NCBI GenBank assembly: GCA_024680755.1
Contig: JAILBT010000021.1
Coordinates: 1-44,342, forward strand
Length of the DNA: 44,342 nt
Direction of reading: 5' to 3'
Origin: Prevotella sp.
GTDB taxonomy: Bacteria; Bacteroidota; Bacteroidia; Bacteroidales; Bacteroidaceae
Below are positions 19,376 through 27,817 of the stretch, piece by piece (the first letter of the stretch is position 1; each line of letters opens with the position of its first letter). Below the pieces are notes generated by a model, which saw only the letters and a program-made list of their open reading frames with translations, was not told the DNA's origin and did no database searches. Position numbers and translations under genes: made by a program.

Positions 19376-20713
19376 ATGCCAAAGCTGTGGGAGAAAAACT
19401 ACCAGGTGGAACAGGACATTGACCGTTTCACCGTAGGACGCGACCGCGAGATGGACCTCTATCTCGTGCCGTTTGACGTGCTGGGCTCAATGGCCCACGT
19501 CACGATGCTTGAGACTATCGGGCTGATAGGCCACGACGAACTGCCTCGGTTGCTGTCGGCCCTGCACGACATCTACGGCGAATGGCAGCGTGGCGAGTTT
19601 GTCATTGAGGAGGGCATCGAGGATGTCCACTCCGAGGTGGAGCTGTTGCTGACGCGCCGGCTGGGCGACCTGGGCAAGAAGATACACTCCGGCCGCTCGC
19701 GCAACGACCAGGTGCTGCTCGACCTGAAGCTCTTCATGCGCCACAAGCTGAAAGAGATAACGCTGCTGGTAAGCCAGCTGTTTGACACCCTGCAGCAGCA
19801 GAGCGAACGATACAAGGCCGTGCTAATGCCTGGTTACACACATCTGCAGGTGGCCATGCCCAGCAGCTTCGGACTGTGGTTCGGTGCCTATGCCGAAAGC
19901 CTGGCCGACGACACGCTCTTCCTTGAGGCAGCATGGCGCATGGCCAACCGCAACCCGCTGGGCTCGGCAGCAGGCTACGGCTCGTCGTTCCCACTGAACC
20001 GGCAGCTGACAACCGACCTGCTGGGCTTCGACACAATGAACTACAACGTGGTTTATGCTCAGATGGGCCGCGGCAAGACAGAACGCAACGTGGCCTTTGC
20101 CCTGGCCACAGTAGCCGGCACGCTGGCAAAGATGGCTTTCGATGCCTGCATGTTCTCGTCGCAGAACTTCGGCTTCGTGCGCCTGCCTAAAGAGTGTACC
20201 ACGGGGTCGAGCATCATGCCGCACAAGAAGAACCCCGACGTCTTCGAGCTGATACGTGCCAAATGCAACAAGCTGCAGGCCCTGCCACAGGAGATTACGC
20301 TCATTATGAACAACCTGCCAACAGGCTATTTCCGCGACCTGCAGATTATAAAGGAGCAGTTTCTGCCCGCTTTCGATGAGCTGAAGGACTGCCTGCACAT
20401 GGCCAACTACATCATACAGCGCATAGAAGTGAACGAACACATACTGGACAATGCGGCATACGACCTGATGTTCAGCGTGGAGGAAGTGAACCGCCGCACC
20501 GCTGACGGACAGCCCTTCCGTGATGCCTACAAGCAGGTGGGACTGGAGATAGAGGCTGGCCAATTTGTGCCACGCAAAGACATCTGTCACACCCACGAGG
20601 GCTCTATAGGCAAGTTGTGCAACGACCGCATAAAGCAGATGATGGATGCAACGCTGAGCCGTTTCACTTTCGACCGCATGGACAGGGCCGAAAAGCAGCT
20701 GCTGGAGCAGTAA
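19376..20713 (+). CDS. argH: Argininosuccinate lyase
   Basis: The 445-aa member of the fumarase/aspartase superfamily carries the signature GSSIMPHKKNPD (about 276-287), whose serine is the catalytic base in the flexible loop. HSGRSRNDQV (about 102-111) and GYTHLQVAMPSSFG (about 154-167) are the other conserved active-site regions. It splits argininosuccinate into arginine and fumarate, the last step of arginine synthesis, and works as a tetramer. The ATG at 19376 gives the usual start (MPKLWEKNYQVEQDIDRF). It belongs to the pyrE cluster; no other arg genes are in the window. Confidence 0.96.
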   Translation: MPKLWEKNYQVEQDIDRFTVGRDREMDLYLVPFDVLGSMAHVTMLETIGLIGHDELPRLLSALHDIYGEWQRGEFVIEEGIEDVHSEVELLLTRRLGDLGKKIHSGRSRNDQVLLDLKLFMRHKLKEITLLVSQLFDTLQQQSERYKAVLMPGYTHLQVAMPSSFGLWFGAYAESLADDTLFLEAAWRMANRNPLGSAAGYGSSFPLNRQLTTDLLGFDTMNYNVVYAQMGRGKTERNVAFALATVAGTLAKMAFDACMFSSQNFGFVRLPKECTTGSSIMPHKKNPDVFELIRAKCNKLQALPQEITLIMNNLPTGYFRDLQIIKEQFLPAFDELKDCLHMANYIIQRIEVNEHILDNAAYDLMFSVEEVNRRTADGQPFRDAYKQVGLEIEAGQFVPRKDICHTHEGSIGKLCNDRIKQMMDATLSRFTFDRMDRAEKQLLEQ

Positions 20714-20755
20714 GGGACAGCACAGAGAGGCCGACAGACAACACACTTTGACGAC

Positions 20756-21322
20756 ATGAAGACATTGAAACGCTGTCTGACACTGGTGGCCGCCCTGCTG
20801 ACGGCCACCAGTTGCAACGAAGAGCTGACCTTCAGCCGCGACTATCGCGTGGCTTTCCGCTTCTACACCGTTTACCATCCCGCCAGCGTGCTGACACGCT
20901 GTGTGGACAATCCCGGCATGTTCTGTATCGTGAAAAGCCAGTTGCGGGGCAGCGTGTTTCACCTGTTAGTGACGGCCAACGACATGCAGACCACCGACGA
21001 CATTGCCATCACGTCAGAGCTGGAGACGCGCTTGCTGTCTGAGCAATACATGGGAGCCAACAATGCCCTGATTGTCGGCTGCTCGCTGTTCGACGGTCCA
21101 AAGGCATACGACGGTCAATGCCCGGTATGCCTGCGCGACAAGCGTGGCATCAACTATCCACTGGCCTTCACCGGCGACGGGCAGACCGTGGAGTGTACAA
21201 AATGCAAGCGCACCTTCAACCTCAGGGCCGAAGGTGCGCCTAACGATGGCAGCGAAGACGGGAAAGCACTGCTGCAATATCCTATCACTGTAAGCGGACA
21301 GTACTTCCAGGTCAGAAACTAA
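20756..21322 (+). CDS. Lipoprotein with a Rieske-like or zinc-ribbon C-terminal domain
   Basis: The 188-aa product starts with a lipoprotein signal (LVAALLTATSC, lipid-modified Cys20). The C-terminal half has two Cys pairs, C122-P-V-C125 and C147-T-K-C150, separated by 21 residues. The surroundings (AYDGQCPVC, then VECTKCKRTFNL) resemble a Rieske domain in which the two ligand histidines are replaced by cysteines, so zinc binding is more likely than a Rieske 2Fe-2S centre. The N-terminal half has no recognised motif. It follows argH by 42 nt. Its stop overlaps, tail to tail, the stop of the kinase-like gene on the other strand. Confidence 0.7.
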   Translation: MKTLKRCLTLVAALLTATSCNEELTFSRDYRVAFRFYTVYHPASVLTRCVDNPGMFCIVKSQLRGSVFHLLVTANDMQTTDDIAITSELETRLLSEQYMGANNALIVGCSLFDGPKAYDGQCPVCLRDKRGINYPLAFTGDGQTVECTKCKRTFNLRAEGAPNDGSEDGKALLQYPITVSGQYFQVRN

Positions 21323-21807
21323 AGTTGCTTTCTCAACGTCAGAACATTCGTGTCGTCGCGGCGCCTGTATTGCACGTCGTCCATCACCTGACGCACAAGA
21401 AAGATACCCAGCCCGCCTATGGGACGATCCTCTACATCGAGCGTGATGTCAGGTTCCTCGACGGCCGTGGGGTCGAAGGGCCGGCCTCGGTCAGTAAGCA
21501 CCAGGGTAAGCACACGTCCCCGCAGGCGTGCTTCTATATGCACCTTACCGGGCTGACTTTCCGGATAGGCATAGCTGACGACATTGGCCACAAGCTCATC
21601 CAACGCGAGGTCTATCTGACTTCGCGTTTGTTCGTCCAGGCAGGCCAGCTCCGACAGTCTGTCAACAAAGGCTGACAATCGTGACATTTGGTCAAGCTCG
21701 TTCCGTAGTGTCACCGAGCGCCGCAACAGCCTACCACCTTTAGAGTCTGTATGTCGAGTCATCTCATTGCTGTCATTAAGATGCCCCTGTAGCCTCCGGC
21801 CCGTCAT
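21319..21807 (-). CDS. Anti-sigma factor-type serine kinase (RsbW/SpoIIAB-like)
   Basis: The 162-aa protein has a GHKL (HATPase_c_2) fold. The N box is LALDELVANVVSYAYP (Glu and Asn for Mg-ATP), the G1 box is DRGRPFDP, and the G2-like loop is IGGLGIFLVRQVMDD. Such kinases bind a target protein and phosphorylate a STAS antagonist. The start is fixed by a 4-base ATGA overlap with the stop of the STAS gene (ATG at 21805-21807), which indicates translational coupling. No sigma-B-like sigma factor or PP2C phosphatase lies nearby, so the target is unknown. Confidence 0.85.
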   Translation of the reverse strand: MTGRRLQGHLNDSNEMTRHTDSKGGRLLRRSVTLRNELDQMSRLSAFVDRLSELACLDEQTRSQIDLALDELVANVVSYAYPESQPGKVHIEARLRGRVLTLVLTDRGRPFDPTAVEEPDITLDVEDRPIGGLGIFLVRQVMDDVQYRRRDDTNVLTLRKQL

Positions 21808-22109
21808 TTCTCAAACTCAAACAAGTTTAAGAATCCCGTCATAGTGAACACGTTGCTGACCTGCTCTGTCAGATGGCGTATCACCATCCTGCCGCCCTTG
21901 GTCATGGTGGCCTTGCGCAGGGTGAGGAACAGCCTGAGTCCGGAACTGCTGATAAATTCCAGTCCGGCACAATCGACCACTATGGTTTTGTCAGCCTGCT
22001 CTGTCAGGACAGAAAAGTCCTTTGCCACGGCAGCTGCTGCCGCCGTATCCAAGCGTCCAGTCAGGGCAGCCTCTACGGTCTGCCCGTTGTTTGAGATTTG
22101 GATTTCCAC
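21804..22109 (-). CDS. STAS-domain anti-anti-sigma factor (RsbV/SpoIIAA-like)
   Basis: I chose the GTG at 22107-22109 as start. It gives a 101-aa protein beginning EIQISNNGQTVEAALTGRLD, the normal STAS beginning. A longer frame upstream has unnatural composition. The core LEFISSSGLRLFLTLR holds the conserved serine (Ser55 in S-S-G), which the partner kinase would phosphorylate. It should compete with the kinase's target in a partner-switching module. Its stop overlaps the kinase start by 4 bases. The gene lies 106 nt downstream of glmS on the same strand. Confidence 0.85.
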   Translation of the reverse strand: MEIQISNNGQTVEAALTGRLDTAAAAAVAKDFSVLTEQADKTIVVDCAGLEFISSSGLRLFLTLRKATMTKGGRMVIRHLTEQVSNVFTMTGFLNLFEFEK

Positions 22110-22215
22110 TTGTATTTTAGTCTTATGATAAATGTGTGATGTGTGTATCTGACTTAGATATGTCGATATATGTGTCAGACATGAAGTGCATGGCAATGAG
22201 CTGTTGCTTGTCCTG

Positions 22216-24063
22216 TCATTCCACGGTGACGCTCTTTGCCAGGTTGCGTGGCTGGTCCACATCCTTGCCCTTAGCCACTGCCACATGATAGGCTATCAGC
22301 TGTAGCGGCACGGTGGCTACCAGCGGTTCCAGCGGTTCGATGGTGTCGGGCAGCTCTATCACCTCATCGACGATGTGGCTGATGGTGGTGTCGCCCTCCG
22401 TGACCAGCGCTATGACGCGCCCCTGGCGCGCCTTCACCTCTTGTATGTTTGATATCACCTTCTCGTACATAGAGTTGTGTGTGGCCACCACCACCACAGG
22501 CATATCGCTGTCAATGAGGGCTATCGGCCCGTGCTTCATCTCGGCAGCAGGATAGCCTTCGGCGTGTATGTAGGATATTTCCTTCAGCTTCAGCGCCCCC
22601 TCAAGAGCCACAGGGTAATTATAACCGCGGCCCAGGTAGAGGAAATTGTGTGCGTATGTGAAGATGCGAGACAGCTGCTGTATGCGGTCGTTCTGCTCCA
22701 GCACGCGCCGTATCTTGTCCGGTATCTGATACAACTCGCGCACTACTCTCAGGAAATAGTCTTCGGCTATTGTTCCCTTGGCCTTTGCCAACGCCAGTGC
22801 CAGCATGGTCAGCACCGTGACCTGTCCGGTGAAAGCTTTGGTAGAGGCCACGCCAATCTCGGGTCCCACATGTATATAGCAGCCTGTGTCGGTGGCCCTT
22901 GGTATGCTTGAGCCCACAGCGTTGCATATACCGAACACAAAGGCCCCGTGGTTCTTGGCCAGCTGGATAGCCGCTAAGGTGTCTGCCGTCTCGCCGCTCT
23001 GCGATATGGCTATGACGACATCGTCTGGTGTGATGACAGGATTGCGATAGCGGAACTCGCTGGCATACTCCACTTCCACCGCCGTGTGGCAGAAGTTCTC
23101 GATGAGCTGCTTGCCTATCAGTCCGGCGTGCCACGACGTACCGCAGGCTACGATGATGAAGCGCTTGGCACGCAGCAGCTGCTCGCCATAGTCGATGACC
23201 GACGACAGCACCACCTGGTCAGCATCGACGTTGACGCGTCCGCGCATGCAGTTGGTCAGGCAGTCGGGCTGCTCGAAAATCTCTTTCAGCATGAAATGGG
23301 CAAAGCCTCCCTTCTCCAGTTGCCCCAGGTTGATGTCCACGGTGTGCACGTCCAGCTCCTGCTGACGCGAGAAGATGTCAACCACCTTCAACTCGCACCC
23401 GGGCCGCAACACAGCGATGTTGCCATCTTCGAGATACACCACCTTGTCCGTGTATTCCACTATCGGGCTGGCGTCGCTGCCAAGGAAGAACTCCCCCTTC
23501 TCACCTATCCCCACGACCAACGGGCTCTGCTTCCTTGCCGCTATGATTTGCCCTGGGTCACGCTTGTCAATGATGGCTATGGCGTATGCCCCTATCACTT
23601 CGTGCAGGGCTATCTGCACGGCAGTGAGCAGGTCGGTGTGTTTGCGCTGCATGACATACTCCACCAACTGTACGAGCACCTCGGTATCTGTCTCCGAGCG
23701 GAACTCCACTCCGCGCTGCATGAGGTGTTTCTTCAGGTCGGCATAGTTTTCAATGATACCATTGTGAATGATGGCCAGGTTGCGCGACTGTGAGTAGTGC
23801 GGGTGGGCATTCACTGCCGACGGTTCGCCGTGGGTAGCCCATCGCGTATGCGCAATGCCTACGGTTCCGGTGGTGTCCTTGTCGGCACAATACTCCTCCA
23901 GACCAGACACTTTGCCCTTTGTCTTGTAAACGTTCAGCTGGTCTTCCTGCCCTATCAGGGCCACTCCAGCCGAGTCGTAGCCCCGATATTCCAGGCGCTT
24001 GAGGCCTTTGATCAGTATGGGGTACGCATCCCTGTGTCCTGTGTATCCTACTATTCCACACAT
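22216..24063 (-). CDS. glmS: Glutamine--fructose-6-phosphate aminotransferase
   Basis: The 615-aa protein starts MCGIVGYTG; after Met removal the Cys is the N-terminal nucleophile of the glutaminase domain (about 2-215). Two SIS sugar-isomerase domains follow (about 285-425 and 460-595), with CGTSWHAGL and SQSGETADTL in the first. The C-terminus DQPRNLAKSVTVE is the family tail that closes the active site. It makes glucosamine-6-phosphate, the entry to peptidoglycan and LPS sugars. The ATG at 24063 is used rather than an upstream one, because Cys must be residue 2. No glmS ribozyme is visible. It follows the terminator of the export-lipoprotein gene, so it should have its own promoter, which I could not identify. 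Confidence 0.97.
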   Translation of the reverse strand: MCGIVGYTGHRDAYPILIKGLKRLEYRGYDSAGVALIGQEDQLNVYKTKGKVSGLEEYCADKDTTGTVGIAHTRWATHGEPSAVNAHPHYSQSRNLAIIHNGIIENYADLKKHLMQRGVEFRSETDTEVLVQLVEYVMQRKHTDLLTAVQIALHEVIGAYAIAIIDKRDPGQIIAARKQSPLVVGIGEKGEFFLGSDASPIVEYTDKVVYLEDGNIAVLRPGCELKVVDIFSRQQELDVHTVDINLGQLEKGGFAHFMLKEIFEQPDCLTNCMRGRVNVDADQVVLSSVIDYGEQLLRAKRFIIVACGTSWHAGLIGKQLIENFCHTAVEVEYASEFRYRNPVITPDDVVIAISQSGETADTLAAIQLAKNHGAFVFGICNAVGSSIPRATDTGCYIHVGPEIGVASTKAFTGQVTVLTMLALALAKAKGTIAEDYFLRVVRELYQIPDKIRRVLEQNDRIQQLSRIFTYAHNFLYLGRGYNYPVALEGALKLKEISYIHAEGYPAAEMKHGPIALIDSDMPVVVVATHNSMYEKVISNIQEVKARQGRVIALVTEGDTTISHIVDEVIELPDTIEPLEPLVATVPLQLIAYHVAVAKGKDVDQPRNLAKSVTVE

Positions 24064-24091
24064 AAAAATATAAAGTTTTTGAGTTGGATAT

Positions 24092-24157
24092 AAAAAAAAC
24101 GGCAGGCACAAAGCACGTCCTCATGCCATAGTGGGATGCGTATCTTTGTGCCTGCCG
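24092..24157 (-). terminator. Rho-independent terminator after the polysaccharide-export gene
   Basis: A perfect 14-bp stem (CGGCAGGCACAAAG at 24100-24113 with CTTTGTGCCTGCCG at 24144-24157) is followed on the minus strand by eight T (A at 24092-24099). The loop is long, 30 nt. It ends the gene at 24171-24977 just before glmS. Confidence 0.88.
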
Positions 24158-24170
24158 CTGATTGTATCGC

Positions 24171-24977
24171 TTATTTCAGTATGTTGTACAGCAGCGATGT
24201 GAGCGAGATAAGAATGCTGGTTGCCGAGAACCACAGCGTCGTCATCGAACCTACGGCCGAGTTTTGTGCCTTAACCTTGTTAGGTGTAACGATTATCACG
24301 TCGTTCTGCTGCAGGTAGTAGTAAGGCGAGTTGATGATATTGGCATCTGTGAGGTCGAGCTCCTGAATATCTTTTTTCCCCTGCTGGTCTTCGCGCACCA
24401 GCTTGACATTTGTGCGGACGCCGTATATAGTCATGTCGCCCGCTTGTGCCAGCGCCTCGAGTATAGTACATTTCTCTCGCGAGATGGTGAATGTTCCCGG
24501 GCGGTTCACCTCGCCTATGACCGAGACCTGATAGCCCGTCATGCGCACGGTGACGATGGGGTTCTCCGTCTCAGACATGAATTTCTTTATCTTGTCGTGT
24601 ATTGTCTTCTCTGCCTCTACCTTTGTCAAGCCTCCGAGGTGCACCTTTCCCACCTGGGGGAAGTCGACATCGCCGTTGTTGTCAACAAGATATGTCTGAA
24701 GCATGGGCTGCGAGGTGCTCGATGTCCTTGCAGAGAGAGTAATGGGCGTGGGCACCGTCATATTGAAAGGCACTGCAGCCTCGGGGTCGGTGGTGGTAAC
24801 GGTGATATTCAGCTGATCCTTTGGCATGATACGCGCATCGTACAAGCCGGTGCTTTGTGACAGGTCAACCGTCTTATTGTTCTGGAAATAAGCCACATCT
24901 TTCGTGCTGGCACAGCCGGCCAGCAACATAAGCCCCATGACAAGGGCAGCAGAAACGAATTGTTTGCGATAGTTCAT
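24171..24977 (-). CDS. Polysaccharide export lipoprotein (Wza/BexD family)
   Basis: The 268-aa protein has a lipoprotein signal (LVMGLMLLAGC, Cys22) and a polysaccharide export domain at about 45-140 (YDARIMPKDQLNITV, then DVDFPQVGKVHLGGLT). A SLBB domain follows (GEVNRPGTFTISREKCTILE, about 155-230). The C-terminus has a hydrophobic helix (FSATSILISLTSLLYNIL) that could cross the outer membrane, as in Wza. It would form the outer-membrane channel for capsule or exopolysaccharide. No Wzc-type kinase or glycosyltransferase genes are next to it. It is a single-gene unit between its promoter (25004-25035) and terminator (24092-24157). Confidence 0.9.
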   Translation of the reverse strand: MNYRKQFVSAALVMGLMLLAGCASTKDVAYFQNNKTVDLSQSTGLYDARIMPKDQLNITVTTTDPEAAVPFNMTVPTPITLSARTSSTSQPMLQTYLVDNNGDVDFPQVGKVHLGGLTKVEAEKTIHDKIKKFMSETENPIVTVRMTGYQVSVIGEVNRPGTFTISREKCTILEALAQAGDMTIYGVRTNVKLVREDQQGKKDIQELDLTDANIINSPYYYLQQNDVIIVTPNKVKAQNSAVGSMTTLWFSATSILISLTSLLYNILK

Positions 24978-25003
24978 TGTATTATTGCAGTTTGATTTGG
25001 GTG

Positions 25004-25035
25004 CAAAGGTAACTATATTAATTTATATGGACAAA
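25004..25035 (-). promoter_or_regulatory. Promoter of the polysaccharide-export gene
   Basis: On the minus strand: TTTG (25032-25035), a 20-nt spacer and TACCTTTG (25004-25011), a full consensus match. The -33 box overlaps the terminator hairpin of the amylase gene by two bases. Confidence 0.82.
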
Positions 25036-25069
25036 TAAAGATGCGGAAAATCTCGTCCACATCTTTATT
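25034..25069 (-). terminator. Probable terminator after the GH13 gene
   Basis: A 10-bp perfect, A+T-rich stem (AATAAAGATG at 25034-25043 with CATCTTTATT at 25060-25069) lies 30 nt past the amylase stop. The minus-strand tail after the stem is short (TGTCC), so efficiency is doubtful. On the plus strand it is followed by T-rich sequence. Confidence 0.55.
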
Positions 25070-25099
25070 TTTTATTTACGCTTAACGTGTCTCTTGTTT

Positions 25100-26749
25100 T
25101 CAGAAAGCCATGACCCTGACGTTCCATGGTTCTACACTGAGTCTTGCAGGCTTGTCGGCAGCCAGTCTGAGAGTCTCGGTCGCCTGACGGTCGGCAGCCA
25201 TCAGGTTGGTGGCCTTGTGGTTTCCCTCTGTCATTTCAAGGTAGTCGAAGGCAGCGCGCGGCACGACGACGTGTGCCTCGAGGCTGTCGTCTGAGAAATT
25301 GGCCACCACGAGCATCGTTTGCTTTCCAGACTTGCGAATGAAGGAGAAGAGCCTCGGCTGGTGCCGGTTGACATAGCAGAGGTCGAACATCTTGCCTTCG
25401 CCCACGGCCGGTTGCCTCTGTGCTATCGCCATCAGCCGTCGGTAGGTCTGGCTGAGCTGTTCCTCCTGCTCTGTCAGTTCTCCCTTGGCATGGCGGCACA
25501 GGGTATCGACGCTCCAGTAGTCGAAGATGGTGGTGCGTCCGTCGCGGCCCGAGAAGCCCTCGGCATCCATACCCTTTTCGCCCAGGGTCTGGCCCATATA
25601 GAGCATGAAGGGATTGGTGCCCAGGAGCAGCGATACGGCCAGGGCAGGAATGCCTTTGCGTCCGTCTCCTGCAAAGAAGTCACTGGCCAGGCGCTGCTCA
25701 TCGTGGTTTTCGAGGAAATAGAGCATGTGGTGCCGGATGTCGCCCGTCTGCTGCCAGGCAGCGCTGACGGCCTGTGCGTCGGCCTGTCCGCATGTCAGGG
25801 CTCGCAGTGCATCGTACATTCCCACCTTGTCATACAGCAGATCGAAACCGGCTGCCAGGTAGCGTCTGTACTCAGCCGGATTATAGACCTCGCCGATGAA
25901 CTGCAGACCGGGGTGCTGTTCTTTGACCTGCACCGTGGCCCACTGCCAGAACTCTGCCGGCACCATCTCAGCCATGTCGCAGCGGAAGGCATCAACGCCC
26001 TGTTCGGCCCAAAAGAGCAGTATGTGCAGCATTTTGTGCCATGTGTCTGGTATGGGCAGGAAATGCCCCACGCGTCCGGCATAATAGTCAACGCCATAGT
26101 TGAGTTTAACGGTCTCATACCAGTCGTTGCGTCCCGGTGCATTGTCGAAATGGTCGTTGCCGGTGGCTCGCGCCGGCATCTCGCTGTATGGCTGCTTTTC
26201 GCCTGCATACAGGTCGAAGTAAGGGGTGAACGCCTGTCCGGGGCAATAGTAGAAATTGTTGCGTGTTGTGAATCCAATGTTCACATCGTCGCCCTCGCCC
26301 AGGTCTTTCACGCCCTTTGGCTTGCACACGCTGTGATATTGCCGTGCCACATGGTTGGGTACAAAGTCGATGACCATCTTCAGTCCGGCCCTGTGCGTGC
26401 GCACCACCAGCTTGCGAAACTCCTCCATTCTCTGCTCGGGCTTCACGGCCAGGTCGGGGTCAATATCGTAATAGTCGGCCACGGCGTATGGCGACCCCGC
26501 CTGTCCCTTCACCACAGCGGGGTGCTGACATGGTATTCCGATGCCGCTGTAGTCGGTCTTCGTGGCATGTCTGAGCAGTCCGGTGTACCACACATGCGTG
26601 ACGCCCATCTCCCTGAGCTGCTTGAGCACCGAAGGCGAGAAATCGTTCATCTTGCCACAGCCGTTCTGCTGCATGGTGCCGTTTGGCTGTCGCGTCTCGT
26701 TGCGATTGCCCCACAGTCGCGGCAGCGCCTGATAGACGATGGTTTTCAT
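25100..26749 (-). CDS. GH13 alpha-amylase family enzyme
   Basis: The 549-aa protein lacks a signal peptide, so it is probably cytoplasmic. The GH13 triad is visible: Asp258 in GVDAFRCDMAE (nucleophile), Glu287 in FIGEVYN (acid/base) and Asp350 in ENHDEQR. VIDFVPNHVARQYHS is conserved region I. A C-terminal beta-domain follows from about 460. It should cleave or rearrange alpha-1,4-glucans such as glycogen or maltodextrins. The start at 26749 (MKTIVYQALPRLWGN) overlaps the fabD stop by four bases (ATGA), which indicates coupling. Family is sure; exact specificity is not. Confidence 0.9.
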   Translation of the reverse strand: MKTIVYQALPRLWGNRNETRQPNGTMQQNGCGKMNDFSPSVLKQLREMGVTHVWYTGLLRHATKTDYSGIGIPCQHPAVVKGQAGSPYAVADYYDIDPDLAVKPEQRMEEFRKLVVRTHRAGLKMVIDFVPNHVARQYHSVCKPKGVKDLGEGDDVNIGFTTRNNFYYCPGQAFTPYFDLYAGEKQPYSEMPARATGNDHFDNAPGRNDWYETVKLNYGVDYYAGRVGHFLPIPDTWHKMLHILLFWAEQGVDAFRCDMAEMVPAEFWQWATVQVKEQHPGLQFIGEVYNPAEYRRYLAAGFDLLYDKVGMYDALRALTCGQADAQAVSAAWQQTGDIRHHMLYFLENHDEQRLASDFFAGDGRKGIPALAVSLLLGTNPFMLYMGQTLGEKGMDAEGFSGRDGRTTIFDYWSVDTLCRHAKGELTEQEEQLSQTYRRLMAIAQRQPAVGEGKMFDLCYVNRHQPRLFSFIRKSGKQTMLVVANFSDDSLEAHVVVPRAAFDYLEMTEGNHKATNLMAADRQATETLRLAADKPARLSVEPWNVRVMAF

Positions 26750-27654
26750 GCTACGCCATGTGCTGTTACGTCCTTGCTTATCTTGGCTATCATGCCCTGC
26801 AGTGCCTTGCCCGGTCCACACTCGGTGAAATCGTCGGCTCCGTCGGCAATCATGTTCTCCACGCTCTGCGCCCAGCGTACAGAGGCTGTCAGTTGTGCGA
26901 TGAGGTTGGCCTTGATTTCAGCAGGGTCGGTGTGCGGCTTGGCGTCGACGTTCTGATAGATGGGGCAGATGGGTTCGTGGAACTCGGTCTTCTCGATGGC
27001 CTCTTGCAGTTCGTCCTTGGCGGGCTGCATCAGGGGCGAGTGGAAAGCGCCGCCCACCTTCAGCGGCAGTGCGCGCTTGGCTCCAGCGGCCTTCAGCTGT
27101 TCACAAGCCTCGTTGATGGCCTCGACATTGCCGGAGATGACCAGTTGTCCGGGGCAGTTGTAGTTGGCGGGCACCACCACGCCCTTGTCGCCTTGCTTGC
27201 TGACGGCCTCGCAGATCTCTTCTATCTTCTCGAAGGGCAGGGCGATGATGGCAGCCATAGTGGAAGGCTGGGCCTCGCAAGCCTTCTGCATGGCCATGGC
27301 ACGGGCATAGACCAGCCTCAAGCCGTCCTCAAAGGAGAGGGCGCCTGCCACTGTCAGCGCAGAGAACTCGCCCAGCGAGTGGCCGGCCATCATGCGCGGA
27401 CGGTTCTCCTCTGGGTTGTCGGTAGGCGTGGCGCACAGGGCGGTGATGACGCTGTGCAGGAAGACGGCAGGCTGTGTCACCTTGGTTTGGCGGAGGTCGT
27501 CGTCGGTACCATTGAACATGATGTCTGTAATGCGGTAGCCAAGGATATCATTGGCTTTCTCGAAGAGTTCTTTTGCCTTGTGGTTGTTGTCGTAGAGGTC
27601 TTTGCCCATGCCTACGAATTGTGCTCCCTGTCCGGGAAAAACAAATGCTTTCAT
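26746..27654 (-). CDS. fabD: Malonyl-CoA:ACP transacylase
   Basis: The 302-aa protein starts with FPGQGAQFVGMGKDLY and has the nucleophile elbow GHSLGEFSAL with Ser93. QKACEAQPSTMAAI, GAFHSPLM (the catalytic His) and NVDAKPH are further family motifs. It moves malonyl from CoA to acyl carrier protein to start fatty acid elongation. It lies 138 nt after folC and overlaps the amylase start by four bases. Confidence 0.96.
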   Translation of the reverse strand: MKAFVFPGQGAQFVGMGKDLYDNNHKAKELFEKANDILGYRITDIMFNGTDDDLRQTKVTQPAVFLHSVITALCATPTDNPEENRPRMMAGHSLGEFSALTVAGALSFEDGLRLVYARAMAMQKACEAQPSTMAAIIALPFEKIEEICEAVSKQGDKGVVVPANYNCPGQLVISGNVEAINEACEQLKAAGAKRALPLKVGGAFHSPLMQPAKDELQEAIEKTEFHEPICPIYQNVDAKPHTDPAEIKANLIAQLTASVRWAQSVENMIADGADDFTECGPGKALQGMIAKISKDVTAHGVA

Positions 27655-27746
27655 TCTTTTTTCTTATTATTAAATTGTGATGTTTATTTTTGAGGAACGG
27701 CTGGAGTACGCGGGGGCGACGCCATGGGGACGGGAGGACGGCGCCA

Positions 27747-27817
27747 GTGGCGCCGTTTACCGGACAGAGCCTGACGGAGCCGGTGGTGCCGTTTAACGAC
27801 CGGTGCCGTTTACCTGG
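27747..27817. repeat. Three short imperfect repeats around the folC stop
   Basis: The core GCCGTTTA occurs at 27752-27759, 27788-27795 and 27805-27812, each within a GGYGCCGTTTAMC context. Two copies cover the last codons and stop of folC. The 138-nt gap to fabD otherwise shows nothing clear. Confidence 0.5.

Noticed and set aside
22110..22286. Longer N-terminus for the STAS protein
   Set aside because: The added residues are not family-like and run into the end of glmS; GTG 22109 gives the normal STAS start.
24141..24148. Plus-strand TATCTTTG as a promoter
   Set aside because: It lies inside the arm of the minus-strand terminator, has no -33 TTTG, and points into the opposite-strand export gene.
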